Of a stretch of 64,000 nt of DNA, positions 7,510 through 14,435 are shown one piece after another; position 1 is the stretch's first letter, and each line of letters begins with the position of its first letter. The stretch spans positions 1 to 64,000 of the forward strand of contig JADLBU010000093.1 in NCBI GenBank assembly GCA_020847535.1, written 5' to 3'. This DNA is from Phycisphaerales bacterium (GTDB lineage: Bacteria; Planctomycetota; Phycisphaerae; Phycisphaerales; UBA1924). Below the pieces are notes generated by a model, which was not told where the DNA came from, did not search any database, and was given only the letters and a program-made list of their open reading frames with translations. Made by a program: the position numbers and the translations under genes.

Positions 7510-8655
7510 ATGGCCCTGATTCTCGCAGGCATCGATGAAGCCGGGTACGGCCCCACGCTGGGGCCGATGTGCGTTGGGCTGACGGTGTGGCGGATCGAGG
7601 GTTGGGAGCGGGCGGATGCATCGCCGAACCTGTGGAAGCTGCTGCATCCTTACGTGTCCCGCAAGGCGCCGAGTGCAGCGCGGGCCAAGCGGCCATCAGC
7701 GCCGATCGCGATCGCGGATTCGAAGGTGTTGAAGAGGCCCAATGACGGGACGGCAATCCATCCGCTGGCGCACCTGGAGCGGGGCGTCTTGGCAGCGCTG
7801 GGATGCACGCGGCGGTTCGCGGGGGATGGCGGTGGGCCGGCGAGCGGGATGCCTGAGGATGATCTGCGGTTGCTGAGCCAGCTGGCAATGGAGGCGGAAC
7901 AGCCGGGCGGTGCGAAGCCGATTCCCGGCTCGACGACCTCGGACTCGACGATTCCGGGGCCAGCGCCGGCCGCGCCCCAGGTGCGGTGGTGCTCGGCGGC
8001 GGAGCACTGGTATGAGACGGATGCGACCGCGATGCCGCAGGCGTGCCGGGCCGAGACGCTGCGGATCGGGATCAACCTGCTGCACAAGGCGCTGAGCGCG
8101 GCGAGCATCCAGATCCTGGATATGCGGTGCAGGATCATCCCCGAGTCGGAGTTCAACGGGATCGTGGAGCGGACGCGGAACAAGTCGGATGTCACGATGC
8201 TCGCCGTCGGGGAGCACGTGCGGAGCGTGGAGCGGCTGGCGCGGCAGTTTCCGGGGGATCTGGTGCAGATCGTGTGCGATCGGCTGGGGGGGCGGGAGTA
8301 TTACGGGCCCGGGATCGAGCAGATGATGCCGGGATCCCGGGTTTCGCGAGCGGATGAGAATGCCGAGCGGAGCCGGTACTGGGTGGATGCGGGAGGTCGG
8401 GAGTTGGGGATGTGCTTCCAGGTGGAGGCGGAGCGGTCGCACATGCCGGTGGCGCTGGCATCGATGGTTGCCAAGCTGCTGCGGGAATTGGCGATGGCGC
8501 GGTTCAATCGGTACTGGTGCAGGCGAGCGACGGACCTGGCGGGGATCGAGCTCAAGCCGACGGCAGGGTATTCGACCGATGCGCGGCGATGGCTGGTGGA
8601 TGCTGCGCCGTTTGTGAACCAGGCGGAGCGGGTGGGGATGGTGCGGCTGGCGTAG
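7510..8655 (+). CDS. Divergent ribonuclease HII-like protein
   Basis: A 381-residue protein opening with AGIDEAGYGPTLGPM (residues 6-20), which closely matches the RNase HII signature G-x-DEAG-R-GP-x-GP including the Asp-Glu metal ligands. An IADSKVL segment follows, like the DSK motif of the family, and further on NKSDVTMLAVGEHV and VCDRLGGREYYGP may supply the later acidic ligand. It is nearly twice the length of typical RNase HII (about 200 residues), with a long insert around residues 100-160. If active it would cut RNA in RNA-DNA hybrids. A canonical rnhB is not seen in the window. Confidence 0.6.
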   Translation: MALILAGIDEAGYGPTLGPMCVGLTVWRIEGWERADASPNLWKLLHPYVSRKAPSAARAKRPSAPIAIADSKVLKRPNDGTAIHPLAHLERGVLAALGCTRRFAGDGGGPASGMPEDDLRLLSQLAMEAEQPGGAKPIPGSTTSDSTIPGPAPAAPQVRWCSAAEHWYETDATAMPQACRAETLRIGINLLHKALSAASIQILDMRCRIIPESEFNGIVERTRNKSDVTMLAVGEHVRSVERLARQFPGDLVQIVCDRLGGREYYGPGIEQMMPGSRVSRADENAERSRYWVDAGGRELGMCFQVEAERSHMPVALASMVAKLLRELAMARFNRYWCRRATDLAGIELKPTAGYSTDARRWLVDAAPFVNQAERVGMVRLA

Positions 8656-8678
8656 GCCCGGACGTGTGATCGGCATCG

Positions 8679-8684
8679 TACAAT
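8679..8684 (+). promoter_or_regulatory. Candidate -10 box (TACAAT) for leaderless ribD transcription
   Basis: A good -10 hexamer ends 7 bases before the ribD ATG, with no ribosome site between. Transcription would start at about the start codon. No -35 consensus is seen. Confidence 0.4.
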
Positions 8685-8691
8685 TGGATCG

Positions 8692-9855
8692 ATGGCGCTG
8701 GCGGATGCAAAGACTGATGAAGCGATGATGTCGATCGCGGCCCGTGCGGGGCTGCGGGGGTTCGGCTTGGTTGAACCGAATCCGATGGTCGCGTGCGTGA
8801 TCGCACGCGGTGGGGAAGTGCTGGGGATCGGCCATCACCGGGCGTTCGGCGGGCTGCATGCCGAGCGCGAGGCGCTGGCTTCGTGCCGGGCTCGCGGAGC
8901 GGATCCGCGCGGGGCGGTGATGTATGTGACGCTCGAGCCGTGCAACGGGCATGGGAAGCAGCCGCCATGCACACAGGCGATCATGGAAGCGGGGATTGCG
9001 CGGGTGGTGTATGCGGTGCGGGATCCAAATCCCGGGAAGTCGGGCGGGGCGGAGTTGCTGCGAGCGGCGGGGATCGCGGTCGAGCAGCTCAAGGGCCATG
9101 GACTCGCGGAGCGGCTGAGCGCGGGGTTCATCAAGAAGCTGGGGAGCGGACTGCCGTGGGTGATCGCCAAGTGGGCACAGACGATCGATGGGCGGATCGC
9201 GACTCGGACGGGTGAATCGCAGTGGATCTCGTGCGAGGCCTCGCGGCGGCGGGTGCATCGGCTGCGGGCGCGGGTGGATGCGGTATTGACGGGGATCGGG
9301 ACGGTTCTCGCGGATGATCCGCTGCTGACTGCGCGGCGGGAATCGGGGGCTCGTCGCCTCCGGCGGGTGGCGCGGCGGGTGGTGATCGATTCCAAGCTGA
9401 TGACCCCCGCGAGTTGCAGACTGCTGGCGACGGTGGGGGAGGCGCCGGTGACGGTGGTCACGGCATCCCCGCCGGAATCGGTGATCGCGGAGGTGGGAGA
9501 GTCGTGGAGGCGGCGGCGAGCGGGGATCACGGCGGCGGGCGCGGATGTCATCGAGGTGGGCGATCGCGGCGATGGCGAGGTGGATCTTCGGGCAGCGCTG
9601 GGAGCGCTCGCGGAGCGCTATGGGGTTTCCACCGTGCTTGTGGAGGCGGGGCCGCGGCTACTGGGATCGCTGGTTTCGGAGTCGCTGGTGGATGAGGCGA
9701 TCGTGTACGTGGCGCCGATGATGCTTGCGGATGAGCAGGCGCGGGGGGTGGCGGCGGGAAAGGCTGCGCCGCGGCTGGCGGAGGCTTCGCGGTGGAGGTG
9801 GGCACGTTCCCGGCGGAGCGGGGAGGACCTGGAGTTGTGGTGTTCGCGGGGTTGA
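8692..9855 (+). CDS. ribD: Bifunctional riboflavin biosynthesis deaminase/reductase RibD
   Basis: A 387-residue cytosolic enzyme carrying out the deamination and side-chain reduction steps of riboflavin synthesis. The N-terminal deaminase has the zinc ligand and proton donor in HAE (His56, Glu58) and the two cysteines of PCNGHGKQPPC (Cys84 and Cys93). The C-terminal reductase begins near WVIAKWAQTIDGRI and has LVEAGPRLLGSLV before its end. Length matches the family. It stands alone here, without ribE/ribBA/ribH, so the pathway is dispersed in this genome. Confidence 0.93.
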   Translation: MALADAKTDEAMMSIAARAGLRGFGLVEPNPMVACVIARGGEVLGIGHHRAFGGLHAEREALASCRARGADPRGAVMYVTLEPCNGHGKQPPCTQAIMEAGIARVVYAVRDPNPGKSGGAELLRAAGIAVEQLKGHGLAERLSAGFIKKLGSGLPWVIAKWAQTIDGRIATRTGESQWISCEASRRRVHRLRARVDAVLTGIGTVLADDPLLTARRESGARRLRRVARRVVIDSKLMTPASCRLLATVGEAPVTVVTASPPESVIAEVGESWRRRRAGITAAGADVIEVGDRGDGEVDLRAALGALAERYGVSTVLVEAGPRLLGSLVSESLVDEAIVYVAPMMLADEQARGVAAGKAAPRLAEASRWRWARSRRSGEDLELWCSRG

Positions 9856-9953
9856 TGGATGTGCGATCGATATAGTGTGAATGCGTGATATATGGGCCTG
9901 CTGCTGAGCGGCAAGTGACGTGGGGAATGGTTGTGCGTACCGTGGCGAGCCGG

Positions 9954-9973
9954 CCCCCGACTGAAGTCGGGGG
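9954..9973. repeat. Perfect 9-bp inverted repeat (CCCCCGACT)
   Basis: CCCCCGACT and AGTCGGGGG are separated by GA, forming a tight hairpin between ribD and gmhA. There is no T run, so it looks like a REP-like element or structure rather than a terminator. Confidence 0.6.
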
Positions 9974-10023
9974 CGCCGAACGGTGCAACGCAAGGGTTTC
10001 CGTATCATCGACCGCAAACAGAC

Positions 10024-10620
10024 ATGAGCATGCACGAGCCAGAAGCCATCTTTCGGAGCGGGATGACGGGCGCCTCATCGGCGCTGCAGGCGATCGCGGC
10101 GGATGCCGGGAGCCTGCGGGCGTTCGCGGGGATTGCGGTGGCGATCTGCCGGGCGCTGCGGAGCGGGAACAAGGTGCTGGTGTGCGGCAACGGCGGGTCG
10201 ATGTGCGATGCGATGCACTTCGCCGAGGAGCTGACGGGGCGGTTCCGTCAGGACCGTCCGGCGCTGGCGGCGATCGCGATCTCGGATGCCAGCCACATCA
10301 CCTGCGTGGGGAACGACTACGGGTTTGAGCACGTTTTCTCGCGTGCGGTTGAGGCGCTTGGGCAGCCGGGGGATGTGCTGATCGCGCTGTCGACCAGCGG
10401 CAACTCGCCGAACATCCTGCGTGCGGTGGAGACCGCACGTGGGGCGGAGCTGGTGACGGTGGCGCTGCTGGGGAAAGATGGCGGGATGCTCGCGGCCGGC
10501 GGCTCGTGTCATCACATGCTGATCGTGCCGGGGGAGACGAGCGATCGGATCCAGGAGCTGCACATGCTGGTGCTGCACCTGCTGGTCGAGGCGATCGAGG
10601 CGGAGCTGTTCCCACGATAG
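10024..10620 (+). CDS. gmhA: Phosphoheptose isomerase (SIS domain)
   Basis: A 198-residue SIS-fold sugar isomerase of the GmhA type, which converts sedoheptulose 7-phosphate to D-glycero-D-manno-heptose 7-phosphate for ADP- or GDP-heptose. The sugar phosphate site appears as VCGNGGSMCDAMHFAEELTG and as ALSTSGNSPNIL; both are conserved in GmhA, and length fits. The ATG at 10024 begins MSMHEPEAIF; an earlier in-frame start would read through the hairpin at 9954. A gmhB-like phosphatase lies at 21213-22055, but no hldE is in the window. Confidence 0.88.
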   Translation: MSMHEPEAIFRSGMTGASSALQAIAADAGSLRAFAGIAVAICRALRSGNKVLVCGNGGSMCDAMHFAEELTGRFRQDRPALAAIAISDASHITCVGNDYGFEHVFSRAVEALGQPGDVLIALSTSGNSPNILRAVETARGAELVTVALLGKDGGMLAAGGSCHHMLIVPGETSDRIQELHMLVLHLLVEAIEAELFPR

Positions 10621-10637
10621 ATGGGTTGGGCGGGCGA

Positions 10638-11213
10638 TCAGCCCTTGTCGTCATCGCCGCTGATGTCGCGCGCTGTACGGAGGCGTTCGAGGACGGGGTG
10701 GCGTTCTTCCTTCTTGCGGCGCAGAGCCTCGACGACCAGCGGCGGGCACATCGCCGAGAGGGCCTTGAGGTCGTGGCCCATCGCCGTGATCTGACGGATG
10801 AGGCTGGATGAGGTGTAGGCGAAGCTCTGGCCGGCGACCACGAATGCGGTCTCGAGCCCGGCGACCTCGCGGTTGGTGAGGGCCTGCTGTACTTCGTATT
10901 GCAAGTCGGAGAGGTTGCGGACGCCGCGGAGGAGCGCGGTGGCGTTGATCGATCGTGCGAAGTCGACGGTCAGGCCGCTGAAGGGGCGGACGGTGACGGG
11001 TGCATCGTTGGGATCGCTCTTGACCATGTCGGCGACCAGCTGGGTCGCCAGGTCGAGGCGTTCGTCGGCGGAGAAGAGCTGGTCCTTGCCGGGATTGCGG
11101 CCGATGGCGACCACGAGCTCATCGAAGAGCTTGCGGCCGCGGGCGATCACGTCGAGATGACCGAAGGTGATCGGGTCGAAGGAGCCGGGGAAGACGGCGA
11201 GGTGCTTGGGCAT
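10638..11213 (-). CDS. coaD: Phosphopantetheine adenylyltransferase
   Basis: A 191-residue nucleotidyltransferase catalysing the penultimate step of coenzyme A synthesis. The N-terminus has the signature FPGSFDPITFGHLDVI with the TxGH motif, followed by RGVRNLSDLQYEVQQALTNR and the TSSSLIRQI motif near the end. It is a little longer than the usual 160 residues because of a charged C-terminal tail. The ATG at 11213 is immediately before the canonical KHLAVFPGSFDP. It converges with gmhA and lies downstream of fabF across a long hairpin. Confidence 0.93.
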   Translation of the reverse strand: MPKHLAVFPGSFDPITFGHLDVIARGRKLFDELVVAIGRNPGKDQLFSADERLDLATQLVADMVKSDPNDAPVTVRPFSGLTVDFARSINATALLRGVRNLSDLQYEVQQALTNREVAGLETAFVVAGQSFAYTSSSLIRQITAMGHDLKALSAMCPPLVVEALRRKKEERHPVLERLRTARDISGDDDKG

Positions 11214-11261
11214 TTTGGAGATGGTACTAGGGGGTGAGGGGGCTTGTGATGGGAAGAAATG

Positions 11262-11353
11262 GGGCAAATAGAGCAAAGGGGGCAAATACGGCAAACTTCA
11301 GACGCGGGCGTCAGGTGAAGTTTGCCGCATTTGCCCCCTTTGCGGATTTGCCC
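11262..11353. repeat. Long inverted repeat of GGGCAAAT units between fabF and coaD
   Basis: The left arm (11262-11300) and right arm (11316-11353) are about 38 bases each and complementary apart from a few mismatches near the outer end. The inner 23 bases match at 22 positions. The 15-base loop itself contains GACGCGGGCGTC, a small hairpin. A relative of one arm lies at 971-1013. It separates fabF from coaD on the minus strand and may attenuate read-through. Confidence 0.8.
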
Positions 11354-11369
11354 ACTTGGTTGGGCGTCG

Positions 11370-12692
11370 TTATTCGAATTTCCGCACAACCACCGTGTCA
11401 TTCTGACCGCCGAAGCCGAAGGAGTTCGACATGCAGACCTGGATGCCGCCCTGGGCGTTGAGATCGCGGGGGGCGTTGGGGACGTAGTCGAGGTCGCAGT
11501 CGGGATCGGGGTTGCGGAGGTTGATGGTGGGGGGGGCGATCCCGGTCTGGATCGCCTTGACGCAGGTGATGAGCTCGACGGTGCCGGCGGCCTGGATGAG
11601 GTGGCCGAGCATGCTCTTGACGCTGGAGAAGGGGATCTTGGGGGCGAGGGTGCCAAAGACGGTCTTGACGGCGACCGTCTCGATCTTGTCGTTTTCCTTG
11701 GTGCCGGTGCCGTGGGCGGAGATGTAGTGGATGCCGGGTCGGCCATCGGGGCCGGGTTCGCGCGGGTTGATGCCGGCCTGCTTCAGGGCTTCGACCATCG
11801 CCGCGCGGGCACCCTTGCCGTCGGGCTGGATGTCGGTGATGCGGTAGGCATCGGCGGTAGAGCCGTAGCCGGCGATCTCGGCGAGCGGTGTAGCGCCGCG
11901 GGCGAGCGCGTGATCGAGTGATTCGAGGACGAGGATCCCGGATCCCTCACCCATGACGAATCCATCTCGGGTCTGGTCGAAGGGGCGTGCGGCGGTGGTG
12001 GCATTATCGCGGCGCTGGGACATCGCGGTGAGGCGGATGAAGCCGGTCATGCCCAGCGGGTGGATCATGCTGTGGGTGCCGCCGGCGAGCATGAGGTCGG
12101 CATCACCGCGCTTGATGATCTCGAAGGCCTCGCCGACGGACTGGGCGCCGGCTGCGCAGGCGGTCATGCAGTTGAAGGCGGGTCCGCGGCAGTTGAACTC
12201 GGCGGCGACGTGTGAGATGGAGAGGTTGGGTTCCTGCTCGATCTCACGTGCGGCGGTCATGTGCGCGAAGGCGGTGCGTGCCCAGGCGCCGCCATCCCCG
12301 GTCTCCTGGCCCTCGCGGAAGCCGGCGATGTTGGCGGCGGCGAAGTTGTCGAAGTCGAGGGAGCCTTCACCCGCGCCGAGGTAGACTCCGATGCGCCGGG
12401 GGTTGACCTTGGAGCGGTCGAGGCCGGCCTGCTTCCAGGCGCTGCTGGCGGCGGCGAGCGCGAACTGGGAGCTGACGCCGGCGTTCGCGTGGCGCTTGTG
12501 GGTCTCTGGGAGGAACTGGGAGAGCTGGAAGCCCTTGACCTCGGCGGCAAAGTTGGTGACGAAGGTGGAGGCGTCGAAGCGCGTGACTGGGCCGATCGCC
12601 GTCTGACCGGCGAGCAGCCGCTGCCAGACGGCATCGAGATCATGGCCCAGCGGGGTGATCCAGCCCATTCCTGTGATGACGACTCGGCTCAA
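11370..12692 (-). CDS. fabF: Beta-ketoacyl-ACP synthase II
   Basis: A 440-residue condensing enzyme of fatty acid synthesis. It has the N-terminal VVITGMGWITPLG, the active cysteine in NCMTACAAGAQSVG (Cys179), the His of SAHGTGTKENDKIE, the His of KSMLGHLIQAAGT and the C-terminal SNSFGFGGQN. It is slightly longer than E. coli FabF (412) because of inserts around residues 55-75 and 120-150. The start codon is TTG at 12690-12692, preceded by AAGGAA at a suitable distance. No acpP or other fab gene is adjacent. Confidence 0.93.
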   Translation of the reverse strand: MSRVVITGMGWITPLGHDLDAVWQRLLAGQTAIGPVTRFDASTFVTNFAAEVKGFQLSQFLPETHKRHANAGVSSQFALAAASSAWKQAGLDRSKVNPRRIGVYLGAGEGSLDFDNFAAANIAGFREGQETGDGGAWARTAFAHMTAAREIEQEPNLSISHVAAEFNCRGPAFNCMTACAAGAQSVGEAFEIIKRGDADLMLAGGTHSMIHPLGMTGFIRLTAMSQRRDNATTAARPFDQTRDGFVMGEGSGILVLESLDHALARGATPLAEIAGYGSTADAYRITDIQPDGKGARAAMVEALKQAGINPREPGPDGRPGIHYISAHGTGTKENDKIETVAVKTVFGTLAPKIPFSSVKSMLGHLIQAAGTVELITCVKAIQTGIAPPTINLRNPDPDCDLDYVPNAPRDLNAQGGIQVCMSNSFGFGGQNDTVVVRKFE

Positions 12693-12718
12693 ACAGATTC
12701 CTTCCGAAATGCAGAAGA

Positions 12719-12853
12719 CTCACCACAGAGGCACAGAGGGCACAGGGAAGAGGTGACCGAGCCGGGAAGTCAGAACGCACGAAGTCAAAGAGTCACGAAG
12801 TGCAGGGTCCATTCCTCTTGATTTCTCTGTGTTCTCTGTGCCTCTGTGGTGAG
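12719..12853. repeat. 135-bp element with perfect 20-bp inverted ends
   Basis: CTCACCACAGAGGCACAGAG (12719-12738) is the exact reverse complement of 12834-12853. The interior has further CACAGAG/CTCTGTG units. It has no coding capacity and sits upstream of fabF. It resembles interspersed repeats seen in planctomycete intergenic regions. Confidence 0.75.
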
Positions 12854-12864
12854 GTGTGTTCTTA

Positions 12865-12952
12865 GAGACTGTTTCAGAACCCTACCCCATCTCGTGGCAC
12901 AGGCATTCTGCCTGTGTTCTACCGCTCTGCTACGAAGTTCTGAAACAATCTC
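12865..12952. mobile_element. 88-bp MITE-like element with TTA target duplication
   Basis: Terminal repeats GAGACTGTTTCAGAAC and GTTCTGAAACAATCTC differ at one base, and TTA flanks both ends (12862-12864 and 12953-12955). The inside holds a second hairpin, CACAGGCATTCTGCCTGTG (12898-12916). A 3-bp TNA duplication and GAG ends fit a non-autonomous relative of IS5-family (IS1031-like) elements. The right-hand TTA is the stop codon of the GxxExxY gene. Confidence 0.65.
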
Positions 12953-13666
12953 TTAGCCACCAAAGTCGTGCGTGCGACCGCCGCCGGGTTCGCCGGGCTG
13001 GTCCCCGGGTTCATCCTCGTACTCATCGCCATCTTCTGCGGCATCGTCCTTGCCGATGTTGAGCTTGTCGATGTTGAGGACGCGGACGAGGCCATCCTTG
13101 AGTCGGCGCTCGGCGAAGTTGATGATGAGGCCGAGTTCGAGGTCGGCGGCCTTGAGCTGGGCGCGGACGACGGAGCGCTCGAAGGAGCCGATGTCCCCGG
13201 GTCTGGCGAGCAGCTCGACGACGAAGCGGTTCTCGACGAGGAGATCGGTCGCGATCGTGCCGACCTGCTTGTCCTTGAACATCACGGGGACGGCCTTGCC
13301 CTGTGTGAAGCTGATGCCGCCGGCGGAGAGTTCACCCTTGAGCGCCTCGGCGTAGACGGATTCGTCGTAGCCCGGGCCCAGCGTGCGATGGACATCGATG
13401 GCGCAGCCGATGACGCGGCGCGAGATGTCGGTCAGGGCCGGATCGAGATCCGAGAGCGGCACACCGCGGCGCTCGCGACCCCCGCCCCCCCCCCCACCTC
13501 CGCGATCGCCGTAGCCGCCGTGACCACCACCGTGGCCGCCGTGGCCTCCATGACCGCCGTATCGACCTCCACCCCCACCGCCGCCACCGCCATAACCCCT
13601 GCCACCTCCACCGCCACCACCTCCGCGATCCCCATAGCCACCTCTAGATTCGCGATAGTCGCTCAT
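12953..13666 (-). CDS. GxxExxY protein with glycine-rich N-terminus and acidic tail
   Basis: A 237-residue protein in three parts. Residues 1-70 are glycine-rich with Arg, Tyr and His (RGG-like). Residues about 75-200 form a GxxExxY domain: LGPGYDESVYAEALKGEL, then FKDKQVGTIATDLLVENRFVVELLA and LELGLIINF. This family is related to PD-(D/E)XK nucleases but its role is unknown. The last 35 residues are acidic. The ATG at 13666 has GGGAG six bases upstream. The glycine tract includes 11 consecutive G on the coding strand (13485-13495), a slippage-prone run. The stop codon coincides with the TTA of the MITE-like element. Confidence 0.75.
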   Translation of the reverse strand: MSDYRESRGGYGDRGGGGGGGGRGYGGGGGGGGGRYGGHGGHGGHGGGHGGYGDRGGGGGGGGRERRGVPLSDLDPALTDISRRVIGCAIDVHRTLGPGYDESVYAEALKGELSAGGISFTQGKAVPVMFKDKQVGTIATDLLVENRFVVELLARPGDIGSFERSVVRAQLKAADLELGLIINFAERRLKDGLVRVLNIDKLNIGKDDAAEDGDEYEDEPGDQPGEPGGGRTHDFGG

Positions 13667-13694
13667 TGCACGCTCCCGGTTGGGGCCTGTGGCC

Positions 13695-13706
13695 CTTTGT
13701 ACAAAG
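13695..13706. promoter_or_regulatory. 12-bp palindrome CTTTGTACAAAG upstream of the GxxExxY gene
   Basis: A perfect palindrome 28 bases before the start at 13666, flanked by GG/CC. It could be an operator or include a -10-like TACAAA. No binding protein can be named. Confidence 0.3.
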
Positions 13707-13823
13707 CCGGATCCAAAGAAGAACAAAGGTCTCGTAGAACCGTTCCACGGACACGTATTTTTAGGGCGATCGGGAGGCCGGGGCGCGGTTGGGGTTTGTT
13801 GAGGCGAGTGTACGGCTCGCGGG

Positions 13824-14327
13824 TTAGAAGAGCTTCTGCTGGTTCTTGACGTCCTTGACGCGGTTCTGGAGCTGGGCGAGCTCCAGGAGGAGGTCATCGA
13901 CGTTCTTGAACTTGCGGTACTCGCTCGCGAACCGGATGTAGGCGACCTCATCGAGATCCTTGAGCTTCTGCATGACGCGTTCCCCGACGACTCGGGACTC
14001 GACCTCGCGATCGAATTCGCGGTGGAGCTCTTCTTCGATCTGGTCGACGATGTGCTCTTTGACATCCTCGGGGATGGGTCGTTTTCCGAAGGCGGCCATG
14101 ATGCCGCGCATGACGTTGTCCCGGAGGAAGGGGGCTCGGCTGCCATCGCGCTTGATGACGACCAGGCGGGCGGTCTGCTCGACGCGTTCGTAGGTGGTGA
14201 AACGCTTGCTGCAGGCAAGGCATTCACGGCGGCGACGAACCACGCGCGCGGCATCCGATTCGCGGCTGTCGATGACCTTGTCGTTGTTCGCGTTGCAGTA
14301 GGGACAGATCAAATGCACACCGCCCAT
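13824..14327 (-). CDS. nrdR: Transcriptional repressor NrdR
   Basis: A 167-residue zinc-ribbon plus ATP-cone regulator of ribonucleotide reductase genes. The ribbon cysteines are in CPYC (residues 8 and 11) and ECLACSKRF. The ATP cone follows from VVIKRDGSRAPFLRDNVMRG. The length is normal apart from a slightly long C-terminus. The ATG at 14327 gives MGGVHLICPYC; GTG at 14318 would give the shorter N-terminus usual for the family. No nrd genes or NrdR boxes were recognised nearby. Confidence 0.92.
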   Translation of the reverse strand: MGGVHLICPYCNANNDKVIDSRESDAARVVRRRRECLACSKRFTTYERVEQTARLVVIKRDGSRAPFLRDNVMRGIMAAFGKRPIPEDVKEHIVDQIEEELHREFDREVESRVVGERVMQKLKDLDEVAYIRFASEYRKFKNVDDLLLELAQLQNRVKDVKNQQKLF

Positions 14328-14360
14328 CGGGGTGGTTCTGGAGCAACCCCGATGGGCGGT
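14319..14360. promoter_or_regulatory. 15-bp perfect inverted repeat spanning the nrdR start codon
   Basis: ACCGCCCATCGGGGT (14319-14333) and ACCCCGATGGGCGGT (14346-14360) flank a 12-base loop. The annotated nrdR ATG (14325-14327) is inside one arm, so an mRNA starting upstream would hide the start codon in a hairpin. It could instead be a repeat, with translation from GTG at 14318. Confidence 0.5.
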
Positions 14361-14435
14361 ATGGTGACGACTCTGGCGATGCGAGTCAAACCGCCCCTGC
14401 GGCCCTGAAAACGGGTCCAGCGGGGAAACGGGGGG

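Noticed and set aside
13480-13660. Alternating GGC-type units considered as a repeat array or CRISPR-like locus
   Set aside because: There are no constant-length repeats with unique spacers. It is a glycine-rich coding tract.
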